A stretch of DNA of 64,000 nt from assembly GCA_029204225.1 (NCBI GenBank), contig CM055104.1, forward strand, positions 55,859,447 to 55,923,446, read 5' to 3'. This document shows positions 10,686-20,886 of the stretch, in pieces (within the stretch, counting starts at the first letter, position 1; every line of letters begins with the position of its first letter). A program made the translations under genes and the position numbers. The stretch comes from Diphasiastrum complanatum. Its lineage: Eukaryota > Streptophyta > Lycopodiopsida > Lycopodiales > Lycopodiaceae. A model generated the notes under the pieces. That model made no database searches, was not told the DNA's origin, and saw only the letters and a list, made by a program, of their open reading frames with translations.

Positions 10686-11558
10686 CCGTAGTCCAAGCAT
10701 AATTCACCTCATCCGCGAATTCAGAAGCACACATGTTGCCAGAGCTCTCGCTACGACAAAGTCACGACTTTCTATAGGATATTGCATACGTGCTCGCTCA
10801 CAGATTTCTTGACGGTAAGATTATTGTCATTTTTTAATTTTGTTCTATGCTTAGCATGGGTGTTAAATTATTGCATTAGTAAATATTCATGTTTTAATTA
10901 GTATTCATCTTCTTAAAACTTGGGTGACCTATGCTCAGCCTAGGTGGTTACACGAGTCCTCTCCTCTAACCTATGTTGAGCATAGGTTGTGTTCAAGTCC
11001 TTAGTAACAACCTATGCTCAGCATAGGAAGCCGGCGAGATTTTTCTATTCTTACTTGCTTGCTAACCTATGCTGAGCATAGTTTGCATCTCTGGTCCTCT
11101 TCTAACCTATGCTCAGCATAGGTAAGCAAGCAGATTGTAAAGACATCCTATGCTGAGCATAGGTGAGACTAGAGCGCGCGAGTGATGACCTATGTTGAGC
11201 ATAGGTTGCATCTCTGGTCCTCTTCTAACCTATGCTCAGCATAGGTCATTCTCGCGTGCTCTAGTCCCAACTATGCTTAGCATAGGATGTCTTCGCAATC
11301 TGCTTGCTAACCTATGCTGAGCATAGGTTAGAAGAGGAATAAAGATGCAACCTATGCTCAGCATAGGTCGCTACTCGTATTTTAGTCTGAGAAAAGTGAT
11401 ACTTTTGAGATGTTTTTCTAAGAAAATGTGTTGAATTTTTAGTTTTGATCTTTAGATATTTTTCACAAAAATTGTTTGTCTTAGTAAAGTTTTCAGTATT
11501 TTCATTCATGTAGTGATTTAAATTTTCCTAAAGAATCTTTTTCTTTGCAGATTTTCAA
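10686..11558 (+). repeat. Tandem unit 2, carrying a palindrome array
   Basis: Second copy of the unit, about 873 bp. It has the same order of palindromes and spacers, the same donor-like GACG/GTAAGA (10814/10815) and an acceptor-like TTTGCAG ending at 11550. Several palindromes are closer to perfect here than in unit 1: CCTATGCTGAGCATAG replaces CCTATGTTGAGCATAG. The unit lacks a short segment after 'tcgctactcgtatttt' that unit 1 has. Confidence 0.85.
11083..11370. repeat. Mirror-ordered palindrome/spacer block, unit 2
   Basis: Same order as at 10187-10475, with small substitutions in the spacers. This is what the 893-bp duplication predicts. The palindromes here are mostly CCTATGCTNAGCATAGG. 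Confidence 0.75.
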
Positions 11559-11945
11559 TTATCTTTAATAATTTTCAAAATGTCGAGGATTTCGTTCAAA
11601 ATTTCGTGTAAACCTCAAGGTATTCCACTGAAAGATAAGAAGAAATTCATGTATTACTTCACCAGAGGGGTCAACAACACAAACCTATCGGAGCTTTTTA
11701 TTCATTTAGCTGATAAGCCTGGCAAGGGAGACTCGCAATTCAAAGTTTAAGGAAGATTGCTTGTTGATCGTCCAGATAAGGATGAGGAAGAAGGTTTTGT
11801 GAACGTACTTGTAAAGGAGACGGATAAGTCTCGTTCTATTTTCATTCTGAATGAGACTATGATAAAGATTCAACTTTGTTAGGACGAGGCCATCAAAGCC
11901 TATTTTGATAAAGCTCTAGTTACTTTGGTGTGTAATTATAAAACA
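11551..11945 (+). pseudogene. Unrecognised broken ORF after the palindrome intron
   Basis: Directly after the acceptor-like TTTGCAG (11550), an ATG at 11580 opens a basic frame beginning MSRISFKISC. It is interrupted by TAA (about 11746) and TAG (about 11881), but the same frame stays open between and after these stops to about 11940, passing VNVLVKETDK and DEAIKAYFDKAL, so it looks like a decayed coding sequence. A GTGTGTAA near 11929 could be a further splice donor. I do not recognise a family. The palindrome array would sit in the intron just before its start codon. Confidence 0.4.
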
Positions 11946-12019
11946 TATTTTTATTCAAGTATGTCTACATTTGTTTCATGCTTAGCATTGCATGGTACAA
12001 TGGTATATTGATTTGAAAA

Positions 12020-13467
12020 TGGGTCTTGGTATTACTCCAAGATTTGCTCTATGCTTGATGAAGGAACTCTTGCTCAAAGGTTTGGTGAGCATATCAGCAA
12101 TACAAGATGATGTGTCGATGTGCTCCAAGTAGATTTTCCTCTCCAATGAGCTTCTCTCTTACGAAGTGATGTGCAGCTTCAATATGTTTGTCCCCTGCAT
12201 GAAATATTGGGTTGTTGGCAAGGGCTTGGGCTGAAATGTTGTCACACATGATCATAGGTAGATCATCTTCCATGATTATCTTTAGCTCCACTAGCAACCT
12301 CTTGATCCAAAGCACTTCCTTTGTTGTTGTAGTGAGTTCCTTATACTCAACTTCACAAGATGAGAGTGATACAATATCTTGCTTTTTGGAAAGCCATGAT
12401 ATCAAGTTTCCTCCAAGATATATGACATAAGCACTTGTAGATTTTCGATCTGCTCTATCACTTGCAAAATCTGAGTTAGAATAACCAACAATAGAAAGAT
12501 CTTCACTTTTATACAATAAACCATAATCAAAAGTTGAAGATATATATCTAAGCACTCTCTTGGCCATTTTCCATTAATAAATAGTAGAATTTTGAATAGC
12601 CTGGCTCAACTTATGAACACTAAAGCTTATGTCAGGTCTAGTTATCGTGACCCAAATTAAGGAGCCTATAAGACTCCTAAAAAGAATGATGTCCACGAAA
12701 GATCTTTCATCACCTTTGTTAGGGTCTTTTACATTTTGCTCCATAGGAGTGTCTATACTCTTACAATCTAACATAATGAACTTTTTTTAACATTGAAAGA
12801 GCATACTTGGATTGACATACAAAAGCTTTATCTTTAAGAAAGTCAATCTCTAATCCTAGTATGTAGTGAATTTTTCCAAGATCTTGCATCTTGAACTCTT
12901 TTCCAAGTGCAATCTTGGTTTCCTCAACTAACTTGATACAACTTCCTGTTAGAATGATATCGTCAACATAAATAAGAAGGATGACAATATCTTTATCAAA
13001 AAACTTGACATACAAGGAAGGATCATAGTTACTAAGATTAAATCCTAGTGACTCAAGAAAGGTGTTAAGTCGAGAATACAATGACCTTGGAGCTTGCTTT
13101 AGTCCATATAGACTTTTGAAGAACAAGCAAACTTTGTCTTTGTCATGGATGAACCCAATAGACTGATCCATATAAATCTCTGCCTCTAGATATCCATTTA
13201 AAAATGCATTAGAGACATCTAATTGAAGAACTTGGCAATTGAAAAAACAAGCAATAGAAATTATGATTCTCCTCATAATCAAGTCCATAAACTTGAGCAA
13301 AACCCTTAGCACAAAGTCTAGCCTTGTACTTGTTGATTGTGCCATCTTGATTATACTTGACTCAAAAAACCCACTTGCAACCAATGGTGCGCTTGTTGGA
13401 TGGAAGATCCACAAGCTCCCATGTCTTGTTGGCCATCAAAGCATCATATTCCTCTTTCATTGTCAAG
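12020..13467 (-). pseudogene. Copia B-type RT and RNase H fragment
   Basis: Minus-strand pol remnant homologous to 31362-32800. RT motifs: LQLDVSNAFLNG, SLYGLKQAPRS and intact YVDD in LLIYVDDIILTG (about 12950-12985). RNase H motifs: SNSDFASD, SSCEVEYK and MCDNISAQ. Breaks occur near 12770 (frameshift), 12570 (about 1 codon after IYY) and before 12094 (the C-terminus is out of frame). The N-terminal Pol part and both LTRs are absent. The right edge at about 13467 is joined to gypsy gag. Confidence 0.85.
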
Positions 13468-13469
13468 AT

Positions 13470-14518
13470 AGGAAAACGAGAAAGGGTCAGGGACTATATT
13501 GAACGGGTCAAACACCTACGATCCGAGTGTAGTGCAGCCCTAACTCTCGATCATGCAGTGATCATGTGGTTCCTAGCCGGACTATCATGAAGCATCAGAA
13601 GAGAATTGAAACGACGGGAGCAGTATGCTACTCTGCAAGAAGCTATGGAAGATGCCATTAGGGAAGAGGATGAGGGATCTGACGATGAATATCCATCCAC
13701 CCACACTCCTACTCCCTGGATCGCATCATCATCATCAAATACATCTGCTCTATCCGCAGAACTGCTATTGGAACAGATGACAAAATTACACAAACAGCAG
13801 ATGGAGCAACTTACGGCGCAGTTTGACTAGAAACTGAAACCTTACATGGAGTTGTAGCAGTATTGTCACATCAATCGGAACCAAACCAGCTGCAGTATTC
13901 TCGACGGGAGAATGTATGGTCTTCAGTGTGCACGCAAAACCATACAGCGAACGAGTGTCCAGTCCTAAAGCAAAATCTGAGACTGACACATAGATTCTGC
14001 CATCCGTGCAATACAACATCGCACAATACGACATTTTGCCCGTTTAACCCCCAGATTGTTCAACAGAAGAGAAGTCTGTATCAGACTTCTTATCCATATC
14101 ATCAAGGGGCACCCAACGCGTCACCAAGGTACGGCGCACTGAAGTGGAACCAGAGATGCAAATGCCACCTCAACTTGAGCAGCAGCAATGATACAGACCA
14201 GATGAACTGTTTATGGATCCTACCATAAATGAATATGTTGTGGCCTATGCAACTCAAACTCAGCGTCAAGGCAGAAGAAATTATGGCTGCTACGGATGCA
14301 ACGAAGGACACAGAATTACGGAATGTTCCTACAAGGGACAATATACATCCTTCTGCCAAGAATGTGGTTATGGGCACTGTTATAAGAATTGTCCATTTAA
14401 ACCTAGAACCAGTGCACCTCTCAACTTCATTGCGATACAACAACCAGCAGTTCCAACAGGGATGCCATCACAAGGGCGACAATTGCACGCTCCTATGTTA
14501 GCTGTTACGCGAGCATAG
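13470..14518 (+). pseudogene. Gypsy gag with two zinc knuckles
   Basis: Gag-core-like residues (RVRDYIERVKHLRSE ... MWFLAGL) open the element, followed by an acidic stretch and a Gln-rich segment, then frameshifted sequence. The 14213-14518 frame has paired knuckles, CYGCNEGHRITEC and CQECGYGHCYKNC; the second has unusual spacing, so it may be degenerate. The gag N-terminus is missing. Confidence 0.7.
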
Positions 14519-14960
14519 AAGAGGAAGGAAGTGGCTCCCTCACCACCACCATCGGTCACTGACGACCAACTCTCAACTTCAGCGCCATATCCAAATGTGA
14601 GAGAGAAAAGAAGACAGTACCAGAAAATACGACACTAGGTACAGAAGGCACAAGTGGAGGAAAAAGAACAAGAAAGAGATAATCCCATGGAACCTCCAGT
14701 TGGCGTTGAACAGGAACCGCAAACGAGCTCACCACTGCGCACTGATCAGAATGATCGGTTGCACCAACATGAACCACTTTTTCACATGGTAGAGCCCGAG
14801 GAACCATGCACTGAAAGGCTCACACTTTTACTATCAAGCCGTGTTAGTTTACCACTCGGAGAACTACTGTAGATTGCACCACAAGCAAAAAGCCTTCTAG
14901 CTGAATGGGCCAAAGTGGATGAGGAGCCAGTAGCGCCTGAGCCCATATATCGTACGGGCT
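14519..14960 (+). pseudogene. Gypsy gag-protease linker
   Basis: The frame of the knuckles continues past a TAG through a Pro/Glu-rich linker (EPCTERLTLLL) to another stop near 14872. This looks like linker sequence between Gag and protease. No catalytic motif is visible. Confidence 0.45.
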
Positions 14961-16146
14961 ATGAAAAAACAAGTAACGTCCTCCACATCGAAGCAACATG
15001 GAAAAGTGAGGAACACAACATCAATCAAACAAAAGAGATACAAGGACGAGGCAGTAGTGGTAGATGGAGGATCGAGTGTCAATTTGATCTCTACTACTTT
15101 GTATGAAAATTGGGGTTTGCAAGGGTTGAAGCCAGCAAGATTTGCCATCAAGCTAGTAGATCAATTCTGTGTGAAACCAAAAGGTGCAGTTGCCGATATC
15201 TCTATAAATATAGTAGGCATGCAGTTTGTGATTACTTTTGTGGATATATCCGAATCTCCATCTGCATACCGTGTTTTACTAGAAAGACCATGGTTGAGGA
15301 CTGCGCAAGTAATACACAATTGGGGTACAGGAAAACTCACCTTCAAGAACAAAGAATAGGTTGTAAAGGTTGATCCAACCACATGGGCGATGAAACCTAT
15401 TGCACCCAAAGCTGATGACAGATCATCCACGACAGATCACACGATTGATTGCCCAAGGCCAGCCAAGGGAGGTCACTATGATTCAGAAATAGATGTCGTG
15501 AGATGGACGGATGCGTTAGCAACTATTGACTGTCGGACATGTTAATATGAATCAGATCCTAAACCCAATACATCTTCACCCAAGTGTTACACTATGGACA
15601 CACCAATCACATTTGGGGTGAATATGATAAACGTAGCATGGCTGTCAGCGGAACCTATTGAGAACCTAGTGGACGATGATCTAGTCCCTTGGCAGCATGC
15701 TCTAACTTATAATAAGGAGATTGAGCTGACTGATGAGCAGGTCCTACACCACATTGGCCCAGATCGTTACGAAACCAAGAAGGTACCAGCTCAACCACCA
15801 CAAAAGTCTGCTATGGCGAAAGTCTCAAGGATCGATCCACCCAAGACACCTATGAATCAAAAGAATCAGTTGAAGCAACGCTACAACCAAGTGATCCAAT
15901 GGAGTGATCTACCCAAAGAGGCAATAGCTACAGTGGATGTTGATATTCGCAACCATGAGGTGACAGAAAATAAAAAAATGACTAGTTGGTCCAAGATCAA
16001 TATGTTGAAGGAGGAATCTCGATGAGCTCCAGTTCACGAGATGCCTGAGACTTTAAAAAATTATACCTTGGACGACGTGGTAATAATGATGTCGCAAGCC
16101 CAACGAGAACCTGATCAAAGTCAAACACCAGCAGAACAAGTCTTTT
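14961..16146 (+). pseudogene. Gypsy aspartic protease and linker
   Basis: A retropepsin-like domain: VVVDGGSSVNL corresponds to the D-[ST]-G active site but reads DGG, followed by the conserved YRVLLERPWLR / HNWGTGKL segment near 15270-15345. The frame then has stops at about 15357 and 15543 but keeps reading as a hydrophilic linker (15594-16025). Whether DGG is ancestral to this lineage or a mutation cannot be told from one copy. Confidence 0.7.
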
Positions 16147-17080
16147 GAGGGTAATTTTTGGATGAAAAAAGGTGTTTTCTCTCCAAAATAAGGCTGTGTG
16201 AGTAGGCTTTTAGGACACTTTGACTCTTAGTCTTAAAGATTCCTTGTGGTACCCATCTCGTAGAGAAGATGATTTGCACACCTGAAAATGTTGATTAAAA
16301 TTACCTTTTTGCCCCCTAGGCTGGCTATGCGAATAATGCCCATGATGCCCAAAAATGACTGTCCACCAATGGCAGTGTTGAAAAGGCAGTGCTAGCGGCA
16401 GGACAGATCTATTTGTCCAACGATGGTTGACACCTGAGTGGTACCGTCGTGGGCTGTAATGGCCGATCAAATTGAGCGAGATTATTCCAATAGGGGAAGC
16501 ATGCCAATAGACGGCTGCAATATTCATAAGAAGGATTGCTTGCTTGTCTCTAAGCCCAATGCAAGCGAGGGAAGAAAGATGGTCCCAAATGAGATGTACA
16601 AAACCGAGGAGCTAGAGTGGCTATCTAGCCATTGCAAACACTGCTCTTCTTCTTGGCTTACAACATTCCTACCTTTGGCAACTTCAGATGATGGATGAGA
16701 AAAATTAGCAGGGGAAGTAGAGGTCCTACTATGAGTATTTTTACCTGACTTGGATTTAGAAGGGGATTTTGCAGAGCATTAATGGCAACAATATCCAACT
16801 CATAGAAGCTATATACTAGTACCCCATAACCTTATAAAATGTCATTCAAATATGGATGTATGATCTTGAATGGACTTTGTACAGGTCTCTAAAAGAAGGC
16901 TGTCACAATCTTAAGTCCCACAAGCCCTCCCCCTGCTAAGAGCGCTGTTGAATGCAGCTGAAAAACACAAAAAACTCGAGTTTGTTGTAGGCTGATCCTA
17001 CTGCGAGTGTTGTCTAGCTCGTCTCTAAGCACCTAATTAAAAGGAACATACAAATAAATTCCTTGGAACGCATGTTCAGA
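16147..17080. other. Non-coding insertion inside the gypsy body
   Basis: Between the protease linker and the RT, about 0.93 kb has no frame matching gypsy proteins. Small ORFs on both strands look accidental. I see no terminal inverted repeats, LTR ends or clear target duplication, so the nature of the insert is unknown. Confidence 0.45.
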
Positions 17081-18390
17081 TTAAAAGGAGATGCATTTGA
17101 AGGCGGTTCTGGTACAGCCGATGAATCTTGCCAAGCCAAGTGAAGAAGAAAAGATAGTGCATGTGGGAGAGCAGTTAACACCCACACAGTTCAAGAGACT
17201 ACGATCGTTGTTGGTGGAGTATAAAAACTGTTTTGCCTAGAGTTATAGTGATCCAAAGGGCATTCCACCAACAGTAGTCCAACACACCATACCCTTGGTG
17301 GACGGAGCAGTCCCCAAGGTAAGCCGTTATCTTCGCTACAGCCCAAATTATACTGAGCTGATCAGAGATGAGTTGAAGAAGCTGATGGATGCAGATTTTA
17401 TCTATGAAATTGAGCACATGGAATGAGTATCACCGATAGTTATAGTACCCAAGAAAAACGACAAAATGTGAATTTGTGTGAATCTGAAAGCGCTAAATAT
17501 AGTCACAAAAAAGGATCATTTGTCTTTACCATTTACCAAAAGTGTCCTTGATAGAGTAGCTGGCACCGAAGCCTACATTTTCTGGATGGCTTCAGTGGCT
17601 ACAACCAGGTGAAGATAGCCCCCCAAGACCAACACAAGACAACATTTGCCATGGAATGAGAAACCTATGCCTATAAAGTGATGCCATTCAGACTTTGCAA
17701 TGCCCCAAGCACCTTCTAGCGAGTCATGCAGGCAACATTCAAAGATTATTTGCAGAAATTTTTGAAAATTTTCTTGGACGATCTATGCGTGCATGGACCA
17801 GACTTAGAACACTTATCCAATTTCGAGAAGGTGTTACAAAAATGCCGCGACTAGCAGATCTCCCTGAATCCAGAAAAATGTCAATTCTGGGTGACACATG
17901 GCTTGATTCTCGGCCATATAGTGTCAAGACATGGCATCGCCACAGATCTATCAAAGATCAGGATCATTGTTGATCTACCACCATCGGGGACAATCCGCGA
18001 AGTCTACATCTTCATGGGTCACACTAACTATTATAGGATCTTTATTCTTGATTTTGCGGAGTTAGCCCGACCAATTTACAAACTCACAACGGATCTCCAT
18101 TGGAATGAGAAAGCCCTAAAGCTTTCTAGAAGCTTAAGGATGCATTGGTTTCAGCACCAACCTTACGCCCACCCAATTGGTCCACTGAGTTTCACGTGCA
18201 TACGGACGCATCGAAGCATGCAGTTGGAGCAGTCTTAACCCAGTCAGGTGAACACAAAAAGGATTTTCCAATCTGATTTGCAAGCCGACAGCTCAGTGAT
18301 ACTGAAATGAATTATTCAACCACAAAGCGGGAAGCACTGGCAATGATATATGCGGTTAAGAAATTTTGACACCACTTGATGGCTGTGAAA
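17081..18390 (+). pseudogene. Gypsy reverse transcriptase and partial RNase H
   Basis: The frame starting near 17091 shows the RT entry region (IPPTVVQHTIPLVDG, KKLMDADFIYEI), then LNIVTKKDHLSLPF, FLDGFSGYNQVKIAPQ, VMPFRLCNAPSTF and the catalytic IFLDDL (the usual YxDD as FLDD), then GHIVSRHGIA and the DLPPSGTIREV connection. RNase H begins with the TDASKH-like region near 18205 and NYSTTKREALAMIYAVKKF near 18310-18366, and is cut at about 18390. At least seven stops and several frameshifts are present. Confidence 0.8.
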
Positions 18391-18466
18391 GATTTCAGAT
18401 CCTTAAGATCCAATCTACTTGAATGATCTTTGGTTAGAAAGAGAAATACACTACCAATCTCACCAA

Positions 18467-19032
18467 TGTAGAAAAATCAGCATCTACACACAATTTGAAA
18501 TGCAAACACTAATAGAACTTGATCAAACTTGAATGAAATTATTATGTACCGTTGCTGTCCATACAAAACTAGCAAGCTACTATATTTCACACGTGTGGAT
18601 CCAAAAATAACAAATATAGATCATTCTACACATAGAATTGCAAGCAATCACCAAGATAGTGCACCAATGGATAGTAGAACCCAAGAGAACCATGTATAAG
18701 CATGAAATGAGATAGAGAAGAGAGAAGATTGACTCTCTCCATGAGTTACATCCTTTTATAATAGGTCCAAACCCTATTTGGCCACTTGACTTTCCCACCA
18801 AAATGCTAACCCTACTAATTTTGGGTCTAGATTCAATGTACCCAACTTATTCAAATTGAATCTACTCAAACTCGCATTCTGTCTTTCCCACACTTTCAAA
18901 AAGTGTTTATTCAAATGAAATTTAGACTAATGAACTTTGAAAAGTCAACCTCTAAGTCTAAAACAAGTTTTGGCCTCAATATGCTAAATATGGAAATATT
19001 GCAAAATGTGATGAAACTAGTTGAATCTTTCA
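18467..19032 (-). repeat. Complete copia A' LTR (566 bp)
   Basis: On the minus strand it starts TGAAAGATTC (at 19032) and ends TTTTTCTACA (at 18467), giving canonical TG..CA ends. It is the only full-length LTR of this family here and shows what is missing from both A1 LTRs. CACACGTGTG lies at 18588-18597; the TATA-like region (about 18752-18762) is degenerate relative to A1. It is the 3' LTR of A'; no 5' LTR is present. Confidence 0.9.
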
Positions 19033-19128
19033 CACTCCCTCTTCAACTAGTTTTAGCATAGACTTTGATAAAATTATTTGAATCTTTCACACTCCCTCTT
19101 CAACTAGTTTTAGCATAGACTTTGATAA
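19033..19128 (-). repeat. Duplicated polypurine-tract region of A'
   Basis: The string cactccctcttcaactag followed by the pol 3' end occurs twice, at 19033 and 19090, separated by a short LTR-terminus-like piece (ttgaatctttca). This is a 57-bp tandem duplication spanning the LTR edge and polypurine tract. Confidence 0.75.
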
Positions 19129-19137
19129 TACTCCAAG

Positions 19138-19290
19138 TTAATTCCTATGTTTCATGAACAAGTCTTTTCCCAATGCTTTGGTGAAGATATCAGCTACACA
19201 TTCCCTTGAAGACACATGTTGAAGCTCCACCTCCTTTGCAATGACTCGCTCCCTCACAAAATGATATTGTATCTCAATATGCTTGCTCCT
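19138..19290 (-). pseudogene. A' RNase H C-terminal remnant
   Basis: Reading down the minus strand, RSKHIEIQYHFVRER through FTKALGKDLF matches the end of A1 RNase H. It is joined in frame to the foreign segment at about 19284-19296 ('atgc(a/t)aggagca'). The rest of RNase H, present in A1 at 6014-6390, is deleted. Confidence 0.8.
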
Positions 19291-20170
19291 TGCATAGTTT
19301 TTGACAATAGAACTTTGATCCATCATAAGAATGATCTTCTTCCTAAGAATAGACCTTCTTTCAATGATCATGTAATTCTCAAAATAGAAACAACCATAAT
19401 TGATATAGAGAATAGTGTCCACTTGGGATGCTTCACTATTTCTTACATCAATTTTGCATGTAAAAATGTGACTAGAACATGAAAAATCAAATAGAATGTA
19501 AGTGAGATGATTCCACCATGCTTACAACTCTGAACTCTCTGGAAAAATACAGCAAACAAACAATAAATGTGAGTGATCAACTTTTGATTGCATGTCTCCT
19601 CCTCCTTTGTCCTTTGTTGCCTTGTATCTACCATGATACTCCATGAATGAGCCTCCATCTTCATCTTGCCTCAAGATACCATCATACCTTGATGACTTGA
19701 CCATGAATGAGTGACATGATGAACCTCCAATAGCTTCATTTCCATGAGCAAAATCAGCCAAGAATGCTAGTACAAATCCAACATCAAAACAATGCTCACC
19801 AATGTAGCTGGTTTTACCATATCTTGACAATTTGCACACATCCACATGAAATTACTCAAACATGAGATAGAACAAGTAAAGTAAACTTGAACAACACTTC
19901 CTTGCTGATCCTTTGACCTTACTTGAGTCTTCAATATTCTGCAAAAATAGATCCATAACACCTTTGCCAATTACCTCTCCTTTGATGCTCTTGACTAGCT
20001 CCAAATTGCCAACTTCCCTTTTGAGTAGTTGAAGCACTTTGAGATCAACCACTTGATCTTCAACTTGACCATCAAAGTCATTGAACAAAATTTGTTTTCC
20101 AGATCCATTACTTGATTTTACAGCAAGATAACATCCATCCACTTACATAGCTCCATGTACACAAGAAGAT
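19291..20170 (-). pseudogene. Unrecognised RT-replacement segment, second copy
   Basis: Counterpart of 5110-6012 in A1, with the same left junction after 'gtggaacat'. The frame runs from about 20142 down through 19852 (TAA where A1 has CAA), 19522 (TAA where A1 has GAA) and on into 19422-19300. The A1-specific stop at 5539 is a Leu codon here. The stops of the two copies do not coincide, supporting an intact ancestral ORF. The ATG of A1 at 5104 reads ATA here. Confidence 0.55.
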
Positions 20171-20202
20171 CCTCCAAAAGATGTTCCACTCTTTATAAGA
20201 GA

Positions 20203-20886
20203 TCAATATTCAAGATCCATTGCTTGGATCCACTCCTCTTCTTTCCTTGCTTGATCTACACTTGTAGGCTCATCCAAAGAGGTTAGAAAAGCAACATAAT
20301 TTCCAGAAACTACTTGCTTACCCGTTTGATCATATGTGAGCCTTGAAGGTACTTGTCTTTCTCTTGATGTTCTCCTTGGCTTTTGACTTGATGAAGGTCC
20401 ATCATCACCACCATCCAAAGGAGGATCTTTCTCATCAACATCAAGAATGTTAGATCCATTCACTTTACCATCAATCATGCTTGAAGACACCTTTGAAATG
20501 TTCCCCTCATAAAAAATGACATCTCTACCAACAATCACTTTGTTAGTAGAAGGAATGTAAACCTTGTAGGCTTTACTCACCTCACTATATCCAACAAAAA
20601 TACCTCTTCTTGAAGATGGATCCTCCTTGGTCCTATCATCAAGAGTAATGTTGACATAGCATGTGCATCCAAAGGTTCTTAGAAAGTTGACACTCGGCCT
20701 CCTCTTGAATAGCATCTCAAAAGGTGTCCTTCCATCCAAAATAGCACTCGGCAGCCTATTGCACAAGAAATTGGCACACAACAAAGCTTGATCCCAAAAT
20801 GGTTTTTCAAGATTAGCACTTAACCTCATAGCTTTAGAACTTTCACATAAAGTCCTATTCTTCCTTTCAGCCACTCCATTTTGTTC
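20203..20886 (-). pseudogene. A' integrase C-terminal part and linker
   Basis: Minus-strand ORF starting in the integrase core near the catalytic Glu (NGVAERKNRTLCE) and running through FWDQALLCANFLCNR, GRTPFEMLF, the GYSEVSKAY segment and the SSSQKPRRTSRERQ linker to EWIQAMDLEY and the same TGA as A1. The N-terminal two thirds (Gag, protease, HHCC, first two Asp) are missing; the break at about 20886 joins unrelated DNA. Confidence 0.85.

Larger units (their letters stand above)
13470..18390 (+). mobile_element. Ty3/gypsy retrotransposon body, decayed, no LTRs
   Basis: In order: gag core, two zinc knuckles, aspartic protease, RT and the start of RNase H, the Gag-PR-RT-RH order of Ty3/gypsy. 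An integrase would follow but is cut off at about 18390. No LTR was found at either end: copia B lies on the left and A' flank on the right. Many in-frame stops stand where Trp or Gln is expected (TGG to TGA/TAG, CAG to TAG), typical of long decay by C-to-T change. About 0.93 kb of unrelated sequence interrupts it at 16147-17080. Confidence 0.8.

Noticed and set aside
9900-11400. CRISPR-like array (short palindromic repeats with regular spacers)
   Set aside because: Spacers are not unique but recur and are mirrored, repeats vary, there are no cas genes, and the setting is plant nuclear DNA.
14556-14807. Minus-strand ORF over the gypsy linker
   Set aside because: Antisense of a readable plus-strand gag/protease linker frame.
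16210-16698. ORFs on both strands inside the gypsy insert as genes
   Set aside because: Overlapping, short, and without recognisable domains.
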